Source of the DNA: Pseudoalteromonas sp. EB27
Lineage (GTDB): Bacteria; Pseudomonadota; Gammaproteobacteria; Enterobacterales; Alteromonadaceae
Direction: 5' to 3'
Length of the DNA: 64,000 nt
Assembly: GCF_001974875.1 (NCBI RefSeq)
Contig: NZ_MTQD01000002.1
Span: 186,001-250,000 of the forward strand
The translations under genes were made by a program, and so were the position numbers. Below, in pieces: positions 17,653-25,786 of this stretch; the first letter of the stretch is position 1; the number at the start of each line of letters is the position of its first letter. Under the pieces are notes generated by a model. The model was not told where the DNA came from. It made no database searches and was given only the letters and a program-made list of their open reading frames with translations.

Positions 17653-18237
17653 ATGAGACTTTCAGACACACATATTAATGAATACCTAAGCGACGGTCGC
17701 ATTGTTATTGAGCCTGCGCCAACGAGCGAGATGATTTCAGGCGTGACTGCCGATTTGCGCTTAGGGAATAAATTTAGAACTTTTAATGCGCATAATGCCG
17801 CATACGTCGATTTAAGTGGCCCAAAAGATCAGTTAAATAAAGCCATGGAATCAATCATGAGTGAAGAAATAGTGCTTGATGAAGGTGAAGCATTCTTTTT
17901 ACACCCAGGTGAACTCGCTTTAGCTATTACACACGAAAAAGTAACGTTGCCAGCAGACATAGTAGGGTGGTTAGATGGACGCTCATCGCTTGCGCGTTTG
18001 GGTTTAATGGTGCATGTAACCGCGCACAGAATCGACCCAGGCTGGAGCGGTAATATTGTTTTAGAGTTTTACAACTCAGGTAAATTACCACTGGCACTTC
18101 GCCCCCTGATGAAAATTGGTGCAATGAGCTTTGAAATGCTTTCAGGCCCATGCGAAAACCCTTACAACATTCGTAAAGACGCAAAGTATAAAGATCAAAG
18201 CAGTGCGGTAGCAAGCCGCATTAGTGACGATAAATAA
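17653..18237 (+). CDS. dcd: dCTP deaminase
   Basis: A 194-residue trimeric enzyme that deaminates dCTP to dUTP, feeding thymidylate synthesis. The sequence tracks E. coli Dcd (193 aa): [17 protein letters not shown] at the start, the [13 protein letters not shown] motif with catalytic Arg and Ser, the substrate-binding [17 protein letters not shown], and the C-terminal [12 protein letters not shown]. Probably co-transcribed with mrp. It converges with the CLCA_X gene. Confidence 0.96.
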   Translation: MRLSDTHINEYLSDGRIVIEPAPTSEMISGVTADLRLGNKFRTFNAHNAAYVDLSGPKDQLNKAMESIMSEEIVLDEGEAFFLHPGELALAITHEKVTLPADIVGWLDGRSSLARLGLMVHVTAHRIDPGWSGNIVLEFYNSGKLPLALRPLMKIGAMSFEMLSGPCENPYNIRKDAKYKDQSSAVASRISDDK

Positions 18238-18253
18238 TCACCAAATATAGGCT

Positions 18254-19039
18254 TTACTCGTCTATTTTATGAAGCGCGTAACCCAGTAGTTCAAAATACT
18301 GATTAAGCGCTTCATTTGCTTTATTAATATGCTCAGCGTTTGGGTATATTAAATTACTACTTTGTAAGCCTCCCACCAAAAAGCTATTTTTTATATGTGA
18401 ATGCTGCTCAATACACGCTTCAAAACAACGTGCTGCAAGTTCCTCTGGCATGCTCATATAATTCATGTTTTGTGCTTTATCGTGTTCTATGCATGTTTGT
18501 ACAAAGCTATTAGCATCCACACCATCCTCATTTAAAAATACATATTTATAAAAATTGTTTAAAGCATTATTAAGTGGGTGCGATAAATTAGGCGTGTTTG
18601 AAAGCCATAGTTTTGAGGCAAAACCAAATCGTGGTTTTGCTGCAAATAAATGCTCGCTTATATGATGATCAAATGCATGAAACCATTCGTGAGCGAGTGC
18701 GCCACCGCCTGCATTTTTTGCAAGAGCAAGCGTTTGAGAAGCCGCATTATAATGCGCTTGCACGCCTTTTTGACCACCATGGCCAAATGCAAAATTAAGC
18801 TTCTCGCGCAGGCCAATAGCTTTGGGTGGTAAATGCAGTATTTGGGCAAGGTCGGCCAGCGCATCGTAAATTAAATTAGCGCTAATGTAGCGCTCTTCTT
18901 TGGTTACCCATTTACCTACCACCATTGATCTAAAACCAAAGGTATCTCTGATATCGCTAAAATCGACTTGGTCGTCAAAGCGATAGTCGGGGCCTTGGCG
19001 AGTAAAGCCACGTTTTAGTCTGTTTGGGTAACTACGCAT
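18254..19039 (-). CDS. CLCA_X-like putative metalloprotease-fold protein
   Basis: A 261-residue protein resembling the CLCA_X group, found largely in marine gammaproteobacteria. It has a zincin-like motif in GALAHEWFHAFDHHIS (about 128-143), with HEWFH as the HExxH element and extra histidines after it. A downstream SMPEELAARCFEA may supply a further glutamate ligand. There is no signal peptide, so it should act in the cytoplasm. It starts 20 bp after the tapT-like gene and is likely in its operon. Function unknown; protease activity is inferred only from the motif. Confidence 0.65.
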   Translation of the reverse strand: MRSYPNRLKRGFTRQGPDYRFDDQVDFSDIRDTFGFRSMVVGKWVTKEERYISANLIYDALADLAQILHLPPKAIGLREKLNFAFGHGGQKGVQAHYNAASQTLALAKNAGGGALAHEWFHAFDHHISEHLFAAKPRFGFASKLWLSNTPNLSHPLNNALNNFYKYVFLNEDGVDANSFVQTCIEHDKAQNMNYMSMPEELAARCFEACIEQHSHIKNSFLVGGLQSSNLIYPNAEHINKANEALNQYFELLGYALHKIDE

Positions 19040-19059
19040 TTAAATTCATGGCACCGTAT

Positions 19060-19656
19060 TTAATCTAAGTAACGTGCTTTTACGTGATCGGGCATGTGTT
19101 GGGTTTGTTTTTGTATTAATTCATCAAGCACATTATAAAGTGGTGCGGGGTTTAGCTGCTCTATTAAAAACAAACTATGCGCGACGGCTTCAAGTGTGGA
19201 TAGGCTGTCGACCCGAGGGGCTTTACGGATTGCATAACGGTTTTTAGGTAGTTTTTTAAAGCTGACCGTTTTGAACTGATTTAGTAATGGGGTGAGTTGT
19301 AAAATTTTATAGGCCTTTTTCCATGTACCATCAACCACGATTAAATGAGTGATTTTTTTTATACTTGGTTGCTCAACGCTATCGTCTAAATTTATAGCAT
19401 TTTCGCTAGGGTAGAGCAAAACAGTAGAGCTTATTGGCAGTGTTTTTAGTATGGAAAAGTCATCATTATTTTCACCTTTGATTATTTGGCAATCAGTTAA
19501 GCATAAATTCAATAGCTTAGCGGTATTTTTTGCTATTTTTTCTTCGCTTGGGTGTTGTAGAATAATAACCGTAACTTTGTTATTTATATTTGTAGTTGCG
19601 CTGCAAATACAGGTGTTAAGTGCAAAGTTACAATGATTACAAAGTGTGCGTGCCAT
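19060..19656 (-). CDS. tapT: DTW-domain tRNA-uridine aminocarboxypropyltransferase-like
   Basis: A 198-residue DTW-domain protein of the YfiP/TapT group, which puts the acp3U modification on tRNA variable-loop uridine 47 using S-adenosylmethionine. The N-terminus has a zinc-type cysteine cluster (LCNHCNFALNTCIC), and the DTW motif is present as VVDGTWKKAYK, with RKAPRVDSLSTLEA downstream as in the family. It is shorter than E. coli YfiP. Family assignment is good; whether it is TapT or a paralogue is open. The CLCA_X gene follows. Confidence 0.82.
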   Translation of the reverse strand: MARTLCNHCNFALNTCICSATTNINNKVTVIILQHPSEEKIAKNTAKLLNLCLTDCQIIKGENNDDFSILKTLPISSTVLLYPSENAINLDDSVEQPSIKKITHLIVVDGTWKKAYKILQLTPLLNQFKTVSFKKLPKNRYAIRKAPRVDSLSTLEAVAHSLFLIEQLNPAPLYNVLDELIQKQTQHMPDHVKARYLD

Positions 19657-19793
19657 TTAATAAACTTTTTGTTGCCAGTATGATCCTCATAATTATACAT
19701 TTATAAGGTAATTAAGTTGGTTTTTTTTACGCATCAATATAAAGTAGTACTATTAAACTGTAATTTACATGGATTGTTTTAAGGGCTTAAAAT

Positions 19794-20138
19794 ATGACAG
19801 AAATAAATATAGATACATCAGCATTAGAGAGTATGGAATCATTATTGGGTGAGCAGTTTGCTGATACACTTGATTTTTGCTGCTCGGAGTTTGAACGTTT
19901 AGGCTCTGAAGTGTTAGCAACCATTGGAAAAGACAGAGAAGCGGCTATTCGTCATTCTCATAGTTTAAAATCTAACGCTGCGCAGTTTGGTGCTTCAAGC
20001 CTTGCTGAGGTTTCTCGTGTTATTGAACAAAATTTAAACCTAGATAACTTAGCTGAAGCCATCGACGCATCTGATAGTTTAATGGCTCAAGTAACAGGCT
20101 CTCAAGCTAAGTTAAATGAATGGTTAGCATCTCGTTAA
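19794..20138 (+). CDS. Hpt-domain phosphotransfer protein
   Basis: A 114-residue stand-alone histidine phosphotransfer domain: a four-helix bundle with the phospho-accepting His in RHSHSLKSNAAQFGA (about residue 64). Hpt proteins relay phosphate between response-regulator receiver domains. No kinase or regulator lies nearby, so its partners are elsewhere. AAGGG precedes the start by 9 bp. The next 360 bp hold MITE copy 2. Confidence 0.87.
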   Translation: MTEINIDTSALESMESLLGEQFADTLDFCCSEFERLGSEVLATIGKDREAAIRHSHSLKSNAAQFGASSLAEVSRVIEQNLNLDNLAEAIDASDSLMAQVTGSQAKLNEWLASR

Positions 20139-20230
20139 AGATATAAGCCAAACGTGAATTTATTTCAGTATTAAGCGCTTAAATACACTGGCATTTTACG
20201 CCTTTACTAGGTTAGTCTAAAGATTCACTA

Positions 20231-20490
20231 GGGCGTGTTGATCTTTCGGGATTGAATTTGCAACGAGTGTCTGGTTTTAGGTTAGGCAGAGCCTATGCAG
20301 TGTGGTTTTTCCACATAAATAGGCGATAACAACACATAAAATCCAAACACGCATTGCCCAGAGGGTTCTTCCTAGGGGCTATTTTCTCTTTGTTACTCAA
20401 TTTTTACTTAGCCCACTAGGTTACAAATCTCGCGCCGCGATTAAATCGCGCCTAGGTTGAACAAATTTAATCCATAAAGTCAATACGCCC
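20231..20490. mobile_element. MITE copy 2, between the Hpt gene and alaA (inverted)
   Basis: A 260-bp copy in the opposite orientation to copy 1, seen from the core reading CTTAGCCCACTAGGTTAC. Ends are GGGCGTGTTGATCTTTCGGG and its imperfect complement at the right (GGGCGTATTGACTTTATGG). Perfect TA target dinucleotides flank it (20229-20230, 20491-20492). It ends 13 bp before the alaA ATG, leaving AAAGAGGT as the ribosome site outside the element, so alaA expression must start within or pass through it. Confidence 0.92.
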
Positions 20491-20503
20491 TAAAGAGGTA
20501 AAA

Positions 20504-21721
20504 ATGTCTGATATTAAAAAGAGTCACAAATTAGAAGGTGTATGTTATGACATTCGTGGGCCGGTTTTAGCGCAAGCTAAAAAAATGGAAGACGAAGGTC
20601 AAAAAGTATTAAAATTGAATATAGGTAATCCGGCCGCCTTTGGTTTTGATATGCCAGAAGACATGCACCGCGATATTATCCGCAACTTATATTCAGCCCA
20701 AGGTTACTGTGACTCTAAAGGCCTCTATTCAGCCCGCGTGGCTATTTATCAGCATTACCAACAACGTGGATTACATAATTTAGATGTAGATAACATTTAT
20801 ATTGGTAATGGCGTAAGCGAACTTATTCAGATGATCACCCAAGCGCTATTAAATAATGGCGATGAAGTGCTTATTCCTGCTCCAGATTATCCACTTTGGA
20901 CTGCTTCGGTCACGTTATCGGGTGGTAATCCGGTGCATTATTTATGTGATGAAGAGCAAGATTGGTTTCCGGACATTGCAGATATAAAAAGTAAAATAAC
21001 ATCTAAAACTAAAGCGCTGGTATTAATTAATCCTAATAATCCCACCGGTGCGGTTTACAGCGATGATTTGTTAATGCAATTAATTGATATAGCGCGTGAA
21101 CATAAACTGCTGTTACTGAGCGATGAAATTTACGAAAAGATTTTATACGATGGTATAACTCATACTTCAATCGGCTCACTTTGTGATGATGTACCAATCA
21201 TTACTTTTAATGGTTTAGCAAAAACATACCGTGCAGCGGGGCTCAGAATGGGGTGGATGGTGTTAAGCGGTCGTACTTCGGTAATGGATGATTTACGCAA
21301 AGGCCTAGAAATACTTTCATCTATGCGTTTGTGCGCTAATGTACCTGCACAATATGCAATTCAACAGGCGCTTGGCGGTGTGCAATCAATTGATAGTCTA
21401 ATAAACCCAGGTGGGCGCTTGTATGAGCAGCGTGATATTGCGTGGCGCGGATTAAATGATATTGAAGGCATTAGTTGTAAAAAACCTAAAGGCGCGCTCT
21501 ATGCGTTTGCCAAAGTAGATACAGCACTTTTTAACGTCAAAGATGATGAAAAAATGATGTACGATTTGCTAAAAGCAGAAAAAATATTACTTGTGCATGG
21601 TAGGGCGTTTAATTGGCCTGAGCCGGATCATTTTAGATTGGTATTTTTACCAAGCAAAGATGATTTATCCGATGCGATGTTAAAAATGAAGCGCTTTTTT
21701 AAAGACTATCGCCAAGTATAG
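20504..21721 (+). CDS. alaA: Alanine aminotransferase AlaA
   Basis: A 405-residue PLP-dependent class I aminotransferase making alanine from pyruvate and glutamate. It follows E. coli AlaA (405 aa) closely: KLEGVCYDIRGPVL, NIGNPAAFGFD, AQGYCDSKGLYSAR, PNNPTGAVYS, and the PLP-lysine region FNGLAKTYRAAGLRMGW (Lys near 240). The C-terminal RAFNWPEPDHFRLVFLP is also matched. MITE copy 2 lies directly upstream; a strong terminator follows. Confidence 0.95.
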   Translation: MSDIKKSHKLEGVCYDIRGPVLAQAKKMEDEGQKVLKLNIGNPAAFGFDMPEDMHRDIIRNLYSAQGYCDSKGLYSARVAIYQHYQQRGLHNLDVDNIYIGNGVSELIQMITQALLNNGDEVLIPAPDYPLWTASVTLSGGNPVHYLCDEEQDWFPDIADIKSKITSKTKALVLINPNNPTGAVYSDDLLMQLIDIAREHKLLLLSDEIYEKILYDGITHTSIGSLCDDVPIITFNGLAKTYRAAGLRMGWMVLSGRTSVMDDLRKGLEILSSMRLCANVPAQYAIQQALGGVQSIDSLINPGGRLYEQRDIAWRGLNDIEGISCKKPKGALYAFAKVDTALFNVKDDEKMMYDLLKAEKILLVHGRAFNWPEPDHFRLVFLPSKDDLSDAMLKMKRFFKDYRQV

Positions 21722-21738
21722 TTATTAAAAAAATAATA

Positions 21739-21766
21739 AAAAACGAGCCAAATTTGGCTCGTTTTT
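21739..21766 (+). terminator. alaA terminator
   Basis: AAAAACGAGCCAAA and its exact complement form a 14-bp palindromic stem ending in T5, 18 bp after the alaA stop. Confidence 0.9.
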
Positions 21767-21790
21767 ACTTTAATCATGAATATATTAACA

Positions 21791-22102
21791 GGGCGTGTTG
21801 ATCTTTGTGGATTGAAATTTGTCCAATCTAGGGGTGATTAAATCGCGACGCGAGATTTGTAACCTAGTGGGCTCGGTAACTGCTCCTGCGTTACCCTACT
21901 GGCTTACATCCATGTAAGAATAAGTAAAAACCGAGCAACGAAGAGTTAATTGCCGCTAGGCAGAACCCTTCGGGCAGCGCATGTTTGGGATTTATGCTGC
22001 GTTATCGCCTATTTATAGGGAACAACCACAGTTCATAGGCTCTGCCTTGTCTAAATACCAAACATTCTGCTGCAAATTCAACCACCAAAGTTCAGCACGT
22101 CC
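21791..22102. mobile_element. MITE copy 3, abutting the glycine-zipper gene
   Basis: A 312-bp copy in the same orientation as copy 1. Left end GGGCGTGTTGATCTTTGTGG; right end degenerate (complement GGACGTGCTGAACTTTGG). It is longer because about 60 bp with short hairpins (AACTGCTCCTGCGTTACCC region, about 21875-21935) is inserted in the core. The right TA (22103-22104) is present; the left flank is CA. The right end forms the stop codon of the minus-strand gene that follows. Confidence 0.88.
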
Positions 22103-22569
22103 TAGTACGCTTTATCTACACGCACTGTGTTGTCGTTCAAATACACTAATCTTACGTTATCGCCTTTGCTAAAACGCATAGATTGGTCCTGATCTTGAAC
22201 AACCATAAACTGGTCGCCATTTTCAACTTGTATTAATAACTCTACAAAGTGATTTTGCTGATAATGGCTTTGCTGCTGCCTATTATGTGCAACACTGCCA
22301 CCAATTACCGAGCCCAATATTGTTGCTACTGTGCGGCCGCTACCGCCACCAAACTGGTTGCCTACTACACCACCGAGTAATGCGCCGCCGAAGGTTTTCC
22401 AGCCATTGTTTTTGTCTTGAATGATTTCTTGCTCGGTAATATTGCGTACCGATTTTACGTCACCAAATAAAACTTGCTGCACAGGGACTGCTTTATTGCG
22501 CTCGTATTTAGCAAACGTAGGCGCGCTTATTGTAAGTAAAGCGCACATAATTACAGTAATTGCTTTCAT
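22102..22569 (-). CDS. Glycine-zipper 2TM protein (SlyB/Rick_17kDa-like)
   Basis: A 155-residue envelope protein. A signal peptide (to about residue 20, ending PTFA) is followed by a glycine-zipper segment GGALLGGVVGNQFGGGSGRT and SVIGGSVAHNRQ, as in SlyB and Rickettsia 17-kDa antigen proteins, then a C-terminal beta part (VVQDQDQSMRFSKGDNVRLV). Function in this group is envelope-related but undefined; there is no clear lipobox. Its TAG stop uses TA of the target site plus the edge G of MITE copy 3, so the C-terminus may be intact or slightly changed. AAGGAGC is a good ribosome site. Confidence 0.8.
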   Translation of the reverse strand: MKAITVIMCALLTISAPTFAKYERNKAVPVQQVLFGDVKSVRNITEQEIIQDKNNGWKTFGGALLGGVVGNQFGGGSGRTVATILGSVIGGSVAHNRQQQSHYQQNHFVELLIQVENGDQFMVVQDQDQSMRFSKGDNVRLVYLNDNTVRVDKAY

Positions 22570-22747
22570 AACTTGCTCCTTTTATACCAACCTGCATAAA
22601 TCTTTGATCAATTTAACGAATTAAATTGCGCTATAACGTCGTTAAAAATTTTTTATTTAGAACAACTAGATACAAAAATTTTTGCCTAGTACTAGCGTAA
22701 TTTTCTTAACGTTAAATAGACCCCATATATAAGCAGATTGGTATTAG

Positions 22748-23368
22748 CTACCAGCCAAAGGTTGATTTTTCTTTAGTTTTACGAATTTCAGTTTCGTCTG
22801 CCCACTCAACTAGGCCGCTTTCCATATCCATTAAACGCATTGTAAATTTATAATATACGTCTGATTTATCAGCATTTGATTTAACGATACTTGATAAGTT
22901 TCCATATAACATATATTGCGCGCCAATTTGTTTACCAAATGCAACGGCTGTTGTAGGGTTAACAAGGGCATCTTCGTTTTGAAACGTTAATTGCTCACGT
23001 ACTGACTCAACACGGGTCATATCTACAAAACGAAACTTACCGCTGCGTAGCATTTGTGTTGAGATTGAATCGGTGATTGATTCTGTATCAATGTGCTCGC
23101 TGGTTTTATTTTTAATACGCTCAACAAATACTACAGGGCGTTTATTGGCGGTCATTGTGCCAACAACAGGTGAGCTGAGTAATGAGTCGGTCATTTGACT
23201 CGCTACTTTTTGTAAGTCGGTAGAACCAAAATTAATATCTGTAGTTTCTACTGCTTGTGCGTCGCCATAACTTACTACGGCTTTATTAGCACAGCCACTT
23301 AACACTAAAGCGCTCAAGCCAACTAGAGCGTAAGTTGATACTGTTTTAAATTTGTTACTGATGATCAT
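22748..23368 (-). CDS. lpoB: Penicillin-binding protein activator LpoB
   Basis: A 206-residue outer-membrane lipoprotein that activates the peptidoglycan synthase PBP1b. The lipobox LSGC lies near residue 26 (GLSALVLSGCANK). The conserved domain begins near DINFGSTDLQKVASQMTDSL and includes RPVVFVERIKNKTSEHIDTES and GAQYMLYGNLSSIV. It is the last gene of a set with ycfL (11 bp upstream) and the COG3014 lipoprotein. The three-gene order is seen in other gammaproteobacteria. Confidence 0.9.
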   Translation of the reverse strand: MIISNKFKTVSTYALVGLSALVLSGCANKAVVSYGDAQAVETTDINFGSTDLQKVASQMTDSLLSSPVVGTMTANKRPVVFVERIKNKTSEHIDTESITDSISTQMLRSGKFRFVDMTRVESVREQLTFQNEDALVNPTTAVAFGKQIGAQYMLYGNLSSIVKSNADKSDVYYKFTMRLMDMESGLVEWADETEIRKTKEKSTFGW

Positions 23369-23379
23369 AGTTGTTTCCT

Positions 23380-23805
23380 TTAATCTTTAAATTCTTGTGA
23401 TTCGGTAGACACTTCTCTTACTGCTAAAGAAAAGGTAACCGCATCAGAGCTAGGTGCTAAGCCCGGTAATTGTGTTTTTGCAAAACCAAATAAGGTGAGT
23501 GCTTGCCAAGGTGAATGGTTGCCTTTAATTACAAAGCCGTCTTTATCAAACCAATTAAACTGATACTGCAAATATTGTGATTTTTTATATTGGCTTGAGA
23601 GTGTCACTACTACATCGGTTAACTGGTTGGTTTGACGTGTTTTCACATCAGTAATGGCCAGCTTTTTACCAAGCTCTGGGTTATCTACACGTAATTGCTC
23701 ATTAAACTGGTTTTTATTTTGTTCAACAGAAATACCCGATGTAACCGGTTTGCTGGAACATGCACTGAGCATTAAGACTGCTAATAATGGCGCTATGTAT
23801 TTCAT
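23380..23805 (-). CDS. ycfL: YcfL family lipoprotein
   Basis: A 141-residue lipoprotein (lipobox LSAC, about residues 13-16) with a C-terminal YcfL domain: QYQFNWFDKDGFVIKGNHSPWQAL. In E. coli ycfL lies beside lpoB, as here, and its role is unknown but envelope-linked. Its ribosome site AGGAG directly abuts the end of MITE copy 4, so the upstream operon link to the COG3014 gene is interrupted by the element. Confidence 0.88.
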   Translation of the reverse strand: MKYIAPLLAVLMLSACSSKPVTSGISVEQNKNQFNEQLRVDNPELGKKLAITDVKTRQTNQLTDVVVTLSSQYKKSQYLQYQFNWFDKDGFVIKGNHSPWQALTLFGFAKTQLPGLAPSSDAVTFSLAVREVSTESQEFKD

Positions 23806-23815
23806 GATGGCTCCT

Positions 23816-24079
23816 GGGCCTATTGACCTTTATGGATTAAAATTTATTTTATCTAAGGGCGATTTAATCGAGCCGCGAGGTTTGTAACCTAGTGGGCTAA
23901 GTAAAAACCGAGCAACAAAGAGTCAATCGCCCCTAGGACGAACCCAACGGGCAGCGCATGTTTGGCATTTATGCTGCGTTATCGCCTATTTATGGGGAAC
24001 AACCACATTACATAGGCTCTGCCTTGCCTAAAAACCAAACATACTTCTGTAAATTCAACCTCGAAAGGTTAATAGGCCC
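23816..24079. mobile_element. MITE copy 4, between the COG3014 gene and ycfL
   Basis: A 264-bp copy in the same orientation as copy 1, with ends GGGCCTATTGACCTTTATGG and GGGCCTATTAACCTTTCGAGG (complement). TA flanks the right end (24080-24081); the left flank reads CT, as if a base was lost or changed. The right end supplies the stop of the COG3014 gene and the left end touches the ycfL ribosome site, so it sits precisely in the intergenic gap of a lipoprotein operon. Confidence 0.92.
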
Positions 24080-25443
24080 TAAAGTTGGACTACGTGATAA
24101 TTAAAGTAGTTATTAATAGAGGTTAAGTAAATTAACGTTAACCCTTGCTTACTAATGGTAAAATTTATAGGTGCTTGTGTGCCTATATGCAGAGAATGCT
24201 CACCTGCGTTTAGGCTTTGCCTTGCAACACTTATTTGATTTGGAAGTGTAAGCCAACTGCGTGTATCAGCTTGCTCAGAAGCCAAATTATAAATATTGGC
24301 AAGTATATTACCTACGTCACCAGCACTGCGTGCAAGCTCTGCACGGACTTTTTCTTTAGCTACTAACCTAAGCACTTGACGAGCTACTTTTGCAGGTATT
24401 TGATCTTCTAATGTTTTTGCTGCAAGTGCTTCAATGTGTACTAATGGGCTCAGCTCCAAGCTTTGTGCATCTATGTTTATATTATTAAGGCGGCGCACAT
24501 AGGCATTATCTTTATATACTGGCATTGCAAGGCTATAAAAGCGCGCATCGCCGCGTGATGAATAAATGGGTAAGCGCAGTTTAAATTCATCTTGTTTTGG
24601 TACTAAGCCTTGTTCAAACAAAACAATTACCTCGCCTTGTGTTGCAGAAATAGTGGGTGCATCACTAAAACGTTTTTTAAATTCACTTAGATCTTGGTCA
24701 AACCCTTGTTTTTTAGCTAGGCGCATTACGTCCTGCTGTAAATAAATATTGTTAGGTTGTATAGCCAGTGCTTTTTTATAATCAATATAAGCATCGTCAT
24801 ACTGCTTAGCACTTTGGTAAAGCAAAGCAGATAAATAAAATGTATAGGCATTTTGAAAGCCATTTTTTACATCTCTGGTTACATTGCCCATGCTAGGGTA
24901 GTGCTGCTGCGCTTCTTTAACGGTTGAGTCGCCATCTGTTTTATTTTCGCTTAGTGCATCAACTTGTACTTTATTAGCACGGCGAATTTCGACCAAAGCG
25001 CCTTCTACATCGTTTTTATACACGTAGTTAAGTGCTTTATAACTATGAAGCATACTCATTTCGTAAGCCGGTGGTACATAAGTAATGGCTGAGTCGTTAG
25101 TAAATAATGCATTACTTTGTTCAAGCCCCGCACTTACTTGTATTTTGGCGGCTTCGCGTTTTTTTTGCATTTGCGTGTACACGTTCTCAAATTTACTTTG
25201 TGCCTCTTGTGGCGTATTGGCTAAGTCGTTTAAACGAGCTTGCTCAAGTTGGTTGAGTAAGTAGCTGCTGTGCATGGTGCTATTATTGGCAATAAGGGAT
25301 CGTGCTTCTTCGATGTTATTTTTCTCGATCGCATTTCTTATTGGTGTCATTTGCGTGGCATAGTCATTAAATAGGTCATTAAAGCCCATTGTGCTACACC
25401 CACTTAAAATACAACAAAAGCTTAAAATTATACTTAGGCGCAC
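24079..25443 (-). CDS. COG3014 family lipoprotein
   Basis: A 454-residue lipoprotein. The lipobox LSGC (about residues 13-16, CCILSGCSTM) sits just after a short leader. The middle (about 190-245) contains TPR-like helices (AYTFYLSALLYQSAKQYDDAYIDYKKAL). It belongs to the COG3014 group, commonly encoded next to ycfL and lpoB and of unknown role, presumably in cell-envelope synthesis. The TAG stop is made from TA and the first base of MITE copy 4. A strong ribosome site was not seen. Confidence 0.85.
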   Translation of the reverse strand: MRLSIILSFCCILSGCSTMGFNDLFNDYATQMTPIRNAIEKNNIEEARSLIANNSTMHSSYLLNQLEQARLNDLANTPQEAQSKFENVYTQMQKKREAAKIQVSAGLEQSNALFTNDSAITYVPPAYEMSMLHSYKALNYVYKNDVEGALVEIRRANKVQVDALSENKTDGDSTVKEAQQHYPSMGNVTRDVKNGFQNAYTFYLSALLYQSAKQYDDAYIDYKKALAIQPNNIYLQQDVMRLAKKQGFDQDLSEFKKRFSDAPTISATQGEVIVLFEQGLVPKQDEFKLRLPIYSSRGDARFYSLAMPVYKDNAYVRRLNNINIDAQSLELSPLVHIEALAAKTLEDQIPAKVARQVLRLVAKEKVRAELARSAGDVGNILANIYNLASEQADTRSWLTLPNQISVARQSLNAGEHSLHIGTQAPINFTISKQGLTLIYLTSINNYFNYHVVQL

Positions 25444-25786
25444 TGCGCACTCCTCTTAATTTACTTGCATACATTAACATATTATTTTTATTTGAATGTG
25501 TGAAATATTGTAAAAAATCGTAGAGTAAAACTGCCTGTCAATAAGGGAATATAAAATGACATTGGTGAACAAAGCGTGAACTTTTCTTGTTAAGTGAAAT
25601 GCTTATACAGATGAGGTGGTCTATTAAATACAACACTCCCTTTGCACAGTTGTATCAATCCTGTTTAAATGTGTCGCTCAGTAAAGCCTTTGTAGGCTTT
25701 TATAGTTACACTTTAAGCTTAGAGGGTTAATTAGATTATTAATTTAAACAATGCTGTGACTCGTTTTTGATTGCTAAGGAATTTTT
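25444..25786. other. Intergenic region, divergent promoters
   Basis: 343 bp of AT-rich sequence between the divergent COG3014 and EamA genes. It holds a weak hairpin (AAAGCC, 6-base loop, GGCTTT, at 25683-25700) and a GTTACACTTT decamer just after it. I see no gene, repeat or clear promoter boxes beyond these. Confidence 0.4.

Noticed and set aside
21981..22172. 63-codon frame in MITE copy 3
   Set aside because: It runs across the element and the end of the glycine-zipper gene; the MITE copies share no conserved protein.
25683..25700. Hairpin in front of the EamA gene as a terminator
   Set aside because: Only a 6-bp stem, with TATAG after it and no T-run; no gene ends nearby.
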